Source: Acidobacteriota bacterium (lineage in GTDB: Bacteria > Acidobacteriota > Polarisedimenticolia > QHYA01). Taken from it: a stretch of 16,555 nucleotides of DNA. The notes under the pieces are model-generated. The model worked only from the letters and a program-made list of their open reading frames with translations, made no database searches and had not been told where the DNA came from. Location: contig QHYA01000234.1 of the NCBI GenBank assembly GCA_003223995.1, positions 1 through 16,555 of the forward strand. The letters run 5' to 3'. Of the stretch, positions 8,108 through 14,660 are shown in pieces. The translations under genes were made by a program, and so were the position numbers. Position 1 is the stretch's first letter. Each line of letters starts with the position of its first letter.

Positions 8108-8136
8108 ATGCTAGTCAGCGCGTCCGTCAGTGTCAA
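8108..8136 (-). promoter_or_regulatory. sigma70-type promoter of tRNA-Leu
   Basis: On the minus strand a perfect TTGACA (8131-8136) is followed after 17 bases by TAGCAT (8108-8113; 4 of 6 matches). The predicted start near 8101 would give a leader of about 13 bases before the tRNA 5' end at 8088. This is one of the two best promoters in the window. Confidence 0.7.
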
Positions 8137-8221
8137 GAAGGAGGAGAACGACAGGAACGACAGGAGCGGACGGCAAGCATGGCAAGCGACCAGTGCGGCC
8201 GGCGCGCCGGCGCGGGAGAAG

Positions 8222-8251
8222 TTGAAACTCCTCAGGGGCGCATGATAGGGT
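8222..8251 (+). promoter_or_regulatory. Possible promoter of rnr
   Basis: TTGAAA (8222-8227; 5 of 6) is followed after 18 bases by an extended -10 element TGaTAGGGT (TG at 8243-8244, hexamer 8246-8251; 3 of 6). The start would lie about 40 bases before the rnr start codon. It diverges from the tRNA-Leu promoter across a region with no gene. Confidence 0.4.
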
Positions 8252-8298
8252 GCCGTGAAGGAGCACACGCCTGCGGGGCAGTCCCCCGGAGAAGCTGA

Positions 8299-10731
8299 TT
8301 GCAGAAAAAGACGGCGTCGAAGATTGACAAGGAGCGGCTGGTGGCGCTCGTGCGGGAAGCGAAAGGCCAGAGCGCCTCCGTCCGCGAGATTGCCCGACTC
8401 GCCGGCATACCGATGACCGCCGAGCCGGCCCTGAGGAGATCGCTTCGCGAGCTGATTCGCTCCGGCGATCTCGTGGGGCTTCCACGCGGCCGCTACGCAT
8501 TCCCGCGACGCACCGAGGTGACGGGGCGGCTGACTCTCCATCCGGATGGTTATGGGTTCGTCCGGCCGGACGAAGGCGGAGTGGATGTCTTCGTGCCGCG
8601 CCGCTTCATGGGCGACGCCCGGCACGGAGGCCGTGTCCTGATCCGGCTGGGGCCCGAACGAACGGACGGGCGCCGCTCCGGATCCATCGCGCGAGTGGTG
8701 GAGCCGGCGGGTGGCCGGGTCACGGGGCTGCTGCGGCGCAGCGGAGAGGAAGCGCTCATCGTGCCCCTCGAACGGTCGGCGGGACCGCCCTTGCGTGCCG
8801 CGGGATCGCTTCCGGAAGGCGCGCGGGACGGAGTGCTCGTGGTCTGTTCCCTCGGCCCCCGGCAAGCTCGCTCCACCGCGGTCGAGGCGGTTGTCTTGCG
8901 GGTCATCGGGCGGCCGGGCGAAGCCGGTGTGGACGAGGTCCTCGTTGCCGAGAAATACGACCTTCCCCGCGACTACCCCGAATCCGCCGAGCGGGATGCG
9001 CAACGGCACGCCGAAGCCGCCTTCCGCCGGCTCGCTGTGGAGACCCGCGAGGATTTCAGAGAGTGGACGACGGTGACCATCGACGGCGAGACGGCGCGCG
9101 ATTTCGATGACGCGGTTTCCATCAAGCCGCTGGGCGCCGGGAAGATGCGGCTGGCCATCCACATCGCCGACGTGGCGAGTTTCGTCCCCGAAGGCAGCGA
9201 GGTGGATCAGGAGGCCGCCCGGAGAGCGACGTCGGTGTACTTCCCAGGGGCGGTGATTCCGATGCTGCCGCCCCTTCTCTCCGACGACCTCTGCTCTCTG
9301 GTTGCCGGGAAAGACCGGCCAGTCCAGTGCGTCATCATGGAGTTCGACCGGGCGGGACGGCGGATCGCTGTCCGCTTCTCCGACGGATGGATCCGCTCGC
9401 GGGCCCGACTGACCTACACCGAAGTCGGGCAGTTCCTCTCGGGCGCCGGCGAGCCGGCCGCCTGCCGCCCCCTGGGCGATGACCTGCGCGCGATGGCGGC
9501 CCTGGCGGGGCTGCTGCGACGCAGAAGGCTGGCCCGCGGGAGCCTCGACTTCGACCTGCCCGAGCCGGAGGTGCTTCTGGACATCGATGGCGCCACACGC
9601 GGCGTCGTCGCCGAGGAGCGAAACGACGCCCATCGCATGATCGAGGAGTTCATGCTGGCGGCAAATGAGGCGGTCGCCGAGACCATGGACCAGGCCCGCC
9701 GCCCCTGCCTCTACCGGATCCACGAACCGCCGGACCCTCTCAAGATGGGCGCCTTGAGGGAAGCGATCGCGGGTCTCGGCTACGAGTTGCCAGACATCTC
9801 CGGGGCGGTCAGCCCGGCGGACCTCTCGGCCCTGGTCGAGCAGGCACGCGGCAGACCGGAGGAACGGTTCGTCCACACTCTGGTGCTCCGGTCCCTGATG
9901 CAGGCCCGTTACAGCGAGCTGCCCGGCGAGCACTTCGGCCTCGCGGCGGAGCGCTACACCCACTTCACCTCCCCCATCCGCCGCTACCCCGACCTGATCG
10001 TGCACAGGCTTCTTCGCGCCCATCGCCGGAAGCCCGCGGCGCAGCCCGACAGCGACGAGAACGAGCTCGAGAGCCTTGGTGAGATCGCCCGGCATTGCTC
10101 CCGCATGGAGCGCGAGGCGGAGGCCGCCGAGCGCGAGATCCTCGAGCGGAAGATCCTCGGCTTTCTGCAGACGCGCGTCGGCGAGCGCCACCAGGGGTTC
10201 ATCACCGGAGTCGCCCCCTTCGGCCTCTTCGTCCAGCTCGCCGCCGTTTTCGCCGAGGGGCTGGTTCCGATCGAAGCGCTGCCGCCGGGGGTCTGGAGGC
10301 ACGACCCGGGTGCGCATCGCCTCATCGGCAGCCGCCCGGGGCAGGTCTTCCGGTTGGGCGACCGACTCGAGGTGGATGTCGTGAGGGTCGATCCGGTCTT
10401 TCGGAGAGTGGAGTTCGCGCCTGCCGGCAGTCCGGGAGGAGGCATCGCCGTGATGGCGGGCCGTCGCGGAAGGGAAAGGGGGAGGGTGAGACCCGCGGGA
10501 GTGGCGGTTTTCGGCGAGGTGCCTGTTGTTTCCGGCGGGAGAGTGCGGCGGGGAAGGGGCCGACCGGGGAAGGGTCCGGCGAAAGGTGGCCCGAGACAGC
10601 GCGCGGTGAAGCAAGCCCGCCAGCCGGAGAGGTCGCGATCGGGCGCGGGAAGGGAAGGCGGAGGGAGCGAGCGGCAGGGAGCGGCCGAGCGGCCCGGCCG
10701 TGCCCGGAGAGGGAAGCGCAAGCGGCGGTGA
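8299..10731 (+). CDS. rnr: Ribonuclease R (RNB-family 3'-5' exoribonuclease)
   Basis: RNase R degrades structured RNA from the 3' end, including rRNA fragments and mRNA decay products. The 810-residue product has the full layout: an N-terminal winged-helix region (about 1-70), cold-shock domains (VTGRLTLHPDGYGFVRPD at about 74), the RNB domain with DGETARDFDDAV (Asp262, Asp268, Asp270, Asp271, matching E. coli Asp272-281), the HFTSPIRRYPDL motif, and an S1 domain from about 627 (HQGFITGVAPFGLFVQL). The last roughly 95 residues are an Arg/Gly/Lys-rich tail, longer and more basic than usual, probably an unstructured RNA or ribosome contact. The TTG start is supported by GGAG seven bases upstream and by the immediate start of the winged-helix domain. 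It is followed after eight bases by the archease gene, so the two are very likely co-transcribed. Confidence 0.96.
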   Translation: MQKKTASKIDKERLVALVREAKGQSASVREIARLAGIPMTAEPALRRSLRELIRSGDLVGLPRGRYAFPRRTEVTGRLTLHPDGYGFVRPDEGGVDVFVPRRFMGDARHGGRVLIRLGPERTDGRRSGSIARVVEPAGGRVTGLLRRSGEEALIVPLERSAGPPLRAAGSLPEGARDGVLVVCSLGPRQARSTAVEAVVLRVIGRPGEAGVDEVLVAEKYDLPRDYPESAERDAQRHAEAAFRRLAVETREDFREWTTVTIDGETARDFDDAVSIKPLGAGKMRLAIHIADVASFVPEGSEVDQEAARRATSVYFPGAVIPMLPPLLSDDLCSLVAGKDRPVQCVIMEFDRAGRRIAVRFSDGWIRSRARLTYTEVGQFLSGAGEPAACRPLGDDLRAMAALAGLLRRRRLARGSLDFDLPEPEVLLDIDGATRGVVAEERNDAHRMIEEFMLAANEAVAETMDQARRPCLYRIHEPPDPLKMGALREAIAGLGYELPDISGAVSPADLSALVEQARGRPEERFVHTLVLRSLMQARYSELPGEHFGLAAERYTHFTSPIRRYPDLIVHRLLRAHRRKPAAQPDSDENELESLGEIARHCSRMEREAEAAEREILERKILGFLQTRVGERHQGFITGVAPFGLFVQLAAVFAEGLVPIEALPPGVWRHDPGAHRLIGSRPGQVFRLGDRLEVDVVRVDPVFRRVEFAPAGSPGGGIAVMAGRRGRERGRVRPAGVAVFGEVPVVSGGRVRRGRGRPGKGPAKGGPRQRAVKQARQPERSRSGAGREGGGSERQGAAERPGRARRGKRKRR

Positions 10732-10739
10732 GCGGAGCG

Positions 10740-11186
10740 ATGACGATTCCTGAATACGAGCTCATCGACCACACCGGCGATGTCGGCATCATCGTCCGCG
10801 CCGGCTCCTTGGCGGCGCTCTACGAGAAGGCGGCGGCGGCGATGTTCGACATCATCCTGGATCTCGAGACTGTTCGACCGGAGCGTCCTTACGAAGTGGG
10901 CGTCGAAGCGTTGGACCGGGAGGACCTGATGGTGCGCTGGCTGTCGGAGCTGCTGTTCCTCTACGAGGCCCGGCGGGTCGCCCTGAGTCGCTTCGATGTC
11001 CGGGAGGTGAGCGACTCGCGGCTGGCCGCAAAGGCCTGGGGGGAGCCCTTCGATCCCGGCCGCCATATCGCTCGCACGGAGCTGAAGGCTGTGACCTACC
11101 ACGAGATGCTTGTCTCGGAGGATCGGAGCGGCCCCGGAGGGATGGAGGGCGCGGGCTGGACGGCCCGCATCATCTTTGACGTCTGA
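10740..11186 (+). CDS. Archease, activator of the RNA ligase RtcB
   Basis: Archease helps RtcB to be guanylylated and to turn over repeatedly, and can change its nucleotide use. The 148-residue product has the family's length and all its motifs: DHTGDVGIIVRA (canonical HTADigi) at about residues 9-20, LMVRWLSELLFLYE in the middle, AWGEPFDPGRH, ELKAVTYHEM, and the closing WTARIIFDV, whose Asp belongs to the metal site with the Asp of the first motif. It lies eight bases after rnr, with a short GGAG just before the ATG. Its expected partner, rtcB, is on the same strand about 3.5 kb downstream, separated by the SGNH hydrolase and serA. Identification is firm. Confidence 0.95.
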   Translation: MTIPEYELIDHTGDVGIIVRAGSLAALYEKAAAAMFDIILDLETVRPERPYEVGVEALDREDLMVRWLSELLFLYEARRVALSRFDVREVSDSRLAAKAWGEPFDPGRHIARTELKAVTYHEMLVSEDRSGPGGMEGAGWTARIIFDV

Positions 11187-11215
11187 GTTTGACATCCGAG
11201 CCCTTTGACATCTGA
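11175..11215 (+). repeat. Three imperfect copies of TTTGACRTCYGA
   Basis: Copies lie at 11175-11186 (TTTGACGTCTGA, the end of the archease reading frame), 11188-11199 (TTTGACATCCGA) and 11204-11215 (TTTGACATCTGA), with start-to-start distances of 13 and 16 bases. Two contain a perfect TTGACA, but I found no -10 box at suitable spacing for any of them. Confidence 0.6.
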
Positions 11216-11267
11216 ACCGCCTCCATCGGGAACTCCCGCGGCAGCGGCCCGGGGCCGTCGGGCCGGG

Positions 11268-12929
11268 ATGCCCATCCCCCGCTGGAAGGGTTTCCGGCTG
11301 AGACGGTGGGCCAGGGAGGCGGCGGCCGGCTTCTTTCTGGCGCTTGTCTCTGCTCTGCTGGCGCTGGGCGCCGCGGAAACGGTCTTCCGGATCAAGGGGA
11401 GCGGCGAACCCTCCCGCTGGTACGCAATCAGGACGGAAGCAGGACAGCCGGTTGTCGAAACGATCCGGTACGAACCGACGCCGCGGCTCCCCTTTCGGCT
11501 GGCGCCCGTCTCGTTCACGATCAGGAAGCCCCCCGGGGGACTGCGGGTCTTCTGCCTGGGGGATTCGACCGTGTTCGGCTATCCGTACGCTCCTCGCGGG
11601 AGCCCCTCCAAGGTGCTCGAGAGCATCCTCTCCGCCGCGCTGCCGGGCCGCCCTGTGGAGGTCATCAACGCTGGATACCTCGGCGCCGACTCCGCGCGCG
11701 TTCTCTCCCTCCTCCGCGAGCTGGTCGAATACCAGCCTGATGCCTTCGTCGTGTATGTCGGCCACAACGAGTTCCTGCGCTACGATTACGCGCACCAGGT
11801 CGACGTCCATTTTCGATTCCATCCCAGGGTCGCTCTCTCGCCGAGGACTTTGGCCTTCGTCGCTCTTCACGAAAGCGCATTGTGGAGATGGGCCTGCGGG
11901 ACGGACCTCGGTCTGGCACTGAGGGGATGGTGGCAGCAGAGGCGCACCGGGCAGAGGATCGGCCGGTCCGGACAGGTGAGCGGCAAGATGATGGAGGCCA
12001 CCTTCCTCTCTTACGAAGAGAATCTCGCGGAGATGGCCGGGCTGTGCCGGCAGCGCCGGGTCCCCCTCGTCCTCTGCACAGTGGCTGGAAGTGCCAAGTC
12101 TCAGAGCCCCCTGCTGAGGCTGCACTCCCGGGACGGCAGCCCCGGCGCGGTCGCGGAATCCCAGAAATCCGAGGATGCCGCGCAACGCGCCCTCGATGGC
12201 GGCCGCCCCGCCGAGGCCCTCCCCCTCGCGCAGCGCGCGGAAGCCTTCGACCCGGCGGATGCCCTTCCCGACTACCTTTCGGGCCGGGCGCGCCTCGCGC
12301 TGAAGGACGTCGATGGGGCGCGAGCCTGCTTCGAGGCCGCCATCGAGAAAGACGGGCTGAGGCACAGAGCTTTCGCCCGCATCAGTGAAGAAGTCCGCCG
12401 GGTGGCGAGAGAGAAAGGGGCCGCCCTCTGCGACATCCGCGCTCTGTTCGAGGCGCGCTGCGCGGACGGGATCATCGGCGACGAGCTGATCGTTGATCAT
12501 GTCCACCCGAACCTGGAGGGAATGGTGCTTCTCGCAAGGGCCATGGCGAGAGGGCTGGCCGATGCCGGCGTGGCCCCGGCCGATGCTGTCGAAAAGGTCC
12601 CTCTTTCCGACGAGGATCTGATCGCGCGGCTCTCGATGGACCGCCCCGCCACCCGCGACGCGATGCTGCGTCTGGCTCTTTCGGCGGCCGGCCAGGAGAA
12701 CCCGGCGCGGGCGGCCTCCCTTTTCCTGATCGCCGCCACACTTTACGAGCCGGGAGAGAGCGACGTCGCGCTGGGGCCGGATTTCCTTCGTGGTGTCGCC
12801 GCCCTGCTGCAAGGAGACATGGCGAAGGCCAAGCAGGTGCTCGGAGGAGTGCGCTCGCGAGATCCGGAACTGTTCGAGCGGATGAGCTCCCGCTTCGCCC
12901 AGTTGCGCATCAGCGAGCGCATCCGGTAG
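11268..12929 (+). CDS. Membrane-anchored SGNH/GDSL-type hydrolase with internal TPR-like region
   Basis: The protein is predicted to be an esterase or O-acyl hydrolase/transferase of the SGNH fold held in the membrane by one N-terminal helix (about residues 16-38, after a basic FRLRRWAR stretch), so the body would face the periplasm. All four blocks are present: I, FCLGDSTVFG with nucleophile Ser100; II, INAGYLGADS with Gly; III, VVYVGHNEFL with Asn167; V, VDHVHP with Asp410 and His413. Between blocks III and V are about 240 residues, far more than usual, including a TPR-like pair of helices at about 315-364 (ALPLAQRAEAFDPAD, YLSGRARLALKDVDGAR). About 140 further helical residues follow block V. 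The start is uncertain: ATG 11268 is chosen because it gives a normal anchor, while TTG 11205 is in frame but has no binding site. The substrate is unknown; envelope polysaccharide is a guess from related families. Confidence 0.85.
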   Translation: MPIPRWKGFRLRRWAREAAAGFFLALVSALLALGAAETVFRIKGSGEPSRWYAIRTEAGQPVVETIRYEPTPRLPFRLAPVSFTIRKPPGGLRVFCLGDSTVFGYPYAPRGSPSKVLESILSAALPGRPVEVINAGYLGADSARVLSLLRELVEYQPDAFVVYVGHNEFLRYDYAHQVDVHFRFHPRVALSPRTLAFVALHESALWRWACGTDLGLALRGWWQQRRTGQRIGRSGQVSGKMMEATFLSYEENLAEMAGLCRQRRVPLVLCTVAGSAKSQSPLLRLHSRDGSPGAVAESQKSEDAAQRALDGGRPAEALPLAQRAEAFDPADALPDYLSGRARLALKDVDGARACFEAAIEKDGLRHRAFARISEEVRRVAREKGAALCDIRALFEARCADGIIGDELIVDHVHPNLEGMVLLARAMARGLADAGVAPADAVEKVPLSDEDLIARLSMDRPATRDAMLRLALSAAGQENPARAASLFLIAATLYEPGESDVALGPDFLRGVAALLQGDMAKAKQVLGGVRSRDPELFERMSSRFAQLRISERIR

Positions 12930-12988
12930 AGGTCGGCGCCGGCAGATCGCCCGCACGGGCGAAGAGCGGCCGCGCTTGCGGCACGAGA

Positions 12989-12994
12989 TAGAAT
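12989..12994 (+). promoter_or_regulatory. Probable -10 element of serA
   Basis: TAGAAT (5 of 6 matches) ends 15 bases before the GTG start. No convincing -35 box is found 15-19 bases upstream. Transcription would begin at about the ribosome binding site GGAGG (13001-13005), giving a very short leader. Confidence 0.4.
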
Positions 12995-13009
12995 GACGCC
13001 GGAGGCCCC

Positions 13010-14605
13010 GTGAAGGTTCTTGTCTGCGATCCCATCGCCGAGGAGGCGCTCGAGACGCTTCGGTCGCGCCCGGGACTGTCGGTCGTCGTCTGCTCCCGCC
13101 CGCCCGCAGAGGAGGAGCTGATCGGCCTCATCGGCGACGCGGAGGTCGTCATCGTCCGCAGCGCGACGCGGATCGGCGCGGCGGCTCTCGCAGCCGCTGG
13201 CCGGCTGCGCGTCATCGGGCGGGCGGGCTCGGGAGTGGACAACGTCGATCTCGAAGAGGCGACGCGCCGCGGGGTCCTCGTCGTCAACGCTCCGGCCGCA
13301 AACTCCGTGGCGGCCGCCGAGCATTCCTTCTCCCTGCTGAGTGCCCTCGCCCGGAACATCCCGCAGGCCGGCCGGTCGCTGCGTGCGGGGCGGTGGGAGA
13401 GGGGGAAATACATGGGCGTGGAGCTGGCCGGAAAGACCTTGGGAATCCTCGGCCTCGGACGTGTGGGGCGCGAGGTGGCCCGCCGTGCCGTCTCGTTCCG
13501 GATGCAGGTTCTTGCCTACGATCCCTACGTTCCCTCCCTGGTGGCGCGGGACCTCGGAACCGAGCCGGCAGTTCTGGATGACCTCCTCTCGCGGTCGGAG
13601 TTCCTGACGCTGCACCTGCCCCTGACGGAAGAGACGCGGGGAATCATCGATGAGCGGGCCATCGCCCTCATGCGTGCGGGCGTGCGGATCGTCAACTGCG
13701 CACGCGGCGAGCTGATCGACGAGGCTGCCCTGCTTCGCGGGATCGAATCGGGCAAGATCGCCGGGGCCGCGCTCGACGTTTTTTGCGAGGAGCCTCCACG
13801 CCGGGAGGTGACGCTCCGGCTGATCGAGCGCGATGAGGTGATCGCCACGCCGCATCTCGGTGCGTCCACCGTCGAGGCCCAGCGCCGGGTCGGAGAAGAG
13901 ATCGTCGCCAAGATCCTCGGATTCCTGAACAGCGGGATCCCGGCGGACGCGGTGAACTTCCCTGCGATCCCGCCGCAACAGGCGGAGCGGCTCGCCCCGT
14001 TCATGCGCCTCGCGGAGAGCCTGGGGGCGTTCCTGTCGCAGATCGGGCCGCAGGGGATGAGACGTCTGGAGCTGCGCTTCTCGGGAGAACTGGCGTCGCT
14101 GGAGCTCCGCCCCCTGACGATGGCTGCGGCCAGGGGCGTCCTCTCTCCCGTGCTGGAGAGTCCCGTCGGATACGTCAACGCCCTGTCTCTGGCGGGGGAG
14201 CGCGGGCTAGCAGTCGAGGAGATCGTCAGCCACGAGCCGGTCCCCTACTCGAGCCTGATCGAGCTGCGTCTCTGGGGAGAGAAGGGGGAGGAGGCTTCCT
14301 GCAGCGGCACCGTCTTTCGGCCGGGAGACGCGCGCATTGTCTCGATCGACGGCATCGGCATCGAGGCCGCGCTCTCCGGGGTCTGCGTGTTCTTCCGAAA
14401 CAACGACATTCCAGGGGTCGTGGGGGCCATCGGCACGATCCTCGGAAGAAACGGAGTCAACATCGCGGCGATGGGCCTCGGGCGCCACCCCGCCAGCGGC
14501 ACGGCCCTGGCCATCGTCAATGTCGACTCACCGATCCCTCCGTCCGTCATGGACGAGATCCGGGCGCAGCCCGAGGTGCGAGCCGTCCGCCAAGTGCGTC
14601 TGTAG
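13010..14605 (+). CDS. serA: D-3-phosphoglycerate dehydrogenase
   Basis: SerA oxidises 3-phosphoglycerate with NAD+, the first step of serine biosynthesis. The 531-residue product is the long type: a split substrate domain around a Rossmann domain with LGILGLGRVGREVARRA (from about residue 143), catalytic Arg232 in NCARGEL, Glu261 in DVFCEEPP and His282 in ATPHLGAS, then the intervening ASB domain (about 320-450) and a C-terminal ACT domain (about 455-531; VFFRNNDIPGVVGAIGTIL), which usually senses serine for feedback control. The Arg-Glu-His spacing matches E. coli SerA (240, 269, 292). GTG 13010 is chosen for the GGAGG four bases upstream and because the first residues (MKVLVCDPI) are typical. 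It is 80 bases after the SGNH gene and 55 bases before rtcB. Serine is also the precursor of selenocysteine on its tRNA, which may or may not matter here. Confidence 0.96.
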   Translation: MKVLVCDPIAEEALETLRSRPGLSVVVCSRPPAEEELIGLIGDAEVVIVRSATRIGAAALAAAGRLRVIGRAGSGVDNVDLEEATRRGVLVVNAPAANSVAAAEHSFSLLSALARNIPQAGRSLRAGRWERGKYMGVELAGKTLGILGLGRVGREVARRAVSFRMQVLAYDPYVPSLVARDLGTEPAVLDDLLSRSEFLTLHLPLTEETRGIIDERAIALMRAGVRIVNCARGELIDEAALLRGIESGKIAGAALDVFCEEPPRREVTLRLIERDEVIATPHLGASTVEAQRRVGEEIVAKILGFLNSGIPADAVNFPAIPPQQAERLAPFMRLAESLGAFLSQIGPQGMRRLELRFSGELASLELRPLTMAAARGVLSPVLESPVGYVNALSLAGERGLAVEEIVSHEPVPYSSLIELRLWGEKGEEASCSGTVFRPGDARIVSIDGIGIEAALSGVCVFFRNNDIPGVVGAIGTILGRNGVNIAAMGLGRHPASGTALAIVNVDSPIPPSVMDEIRAQPEVRAVRQVRL

Positions 14606-14608
14606 GAC

Positions 14609-14630
14609 CGCCGGCCAGGCCGTTCCGGCG
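14609..14630 (+). other. Inverted repeat between serA and rtcB
   Basis: CGCCGG (14609-14614) and CCGGCG (14625-14630) can pair around a 10-base loop just after the serA stop codon. There is no T-run, so it is at best a weak terminator or pause. It ends five bases before the -10 box proposed for rtcB, so it covers the place where a -35 box would be. Confidence 0.3.
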
Positions 14631-14635
14631 AGCGG

Positions 14636-14641
14636 TACAAT
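14636..14641 (+). promoter_or_regulatory. Probable -10 element of rtcB
   Basis: TACAAT (5 of 6 matches) lies 19 bases before the rtcB start codon, without a recognisable -35 box. It suggests rtcB can be transcribed apart from serA, perhaps with an activator at the inverted repeat upstream. Confidence 0.4.
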
Positions 14642-14660
14642 GCTGGCGGAGGGTTTGCGT

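Noticed and set aside
7966..10614. 882-codon open frame on the minus strand opposite rnr
   Set aside because: It overlaps well-supported rnr and tRNA-Leu, its translation has no recognisable domain, and long antisense frames are expected in GC-rich coding sequence.
11176..11233. Promoters at the TTGAC repeats before the SGNH hydrolase
   Set aside because: No -10-like hexamer lies 15-19 bases downstream of any of the three copies.
9984..12956. 990-codon open frame on the minus strand opposite archease and the SGNH hydrolase
   Set aside because: It covers three conserved plus-strand genes and its translation is low-complexity Arg/Pro/Gly text without a domain.
12976..12994. TTGCGG as the -35 box for the serA -10 element
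   Set aside because: Only seven bases separate it from TAGAAT, far too close for RNA polymerase.
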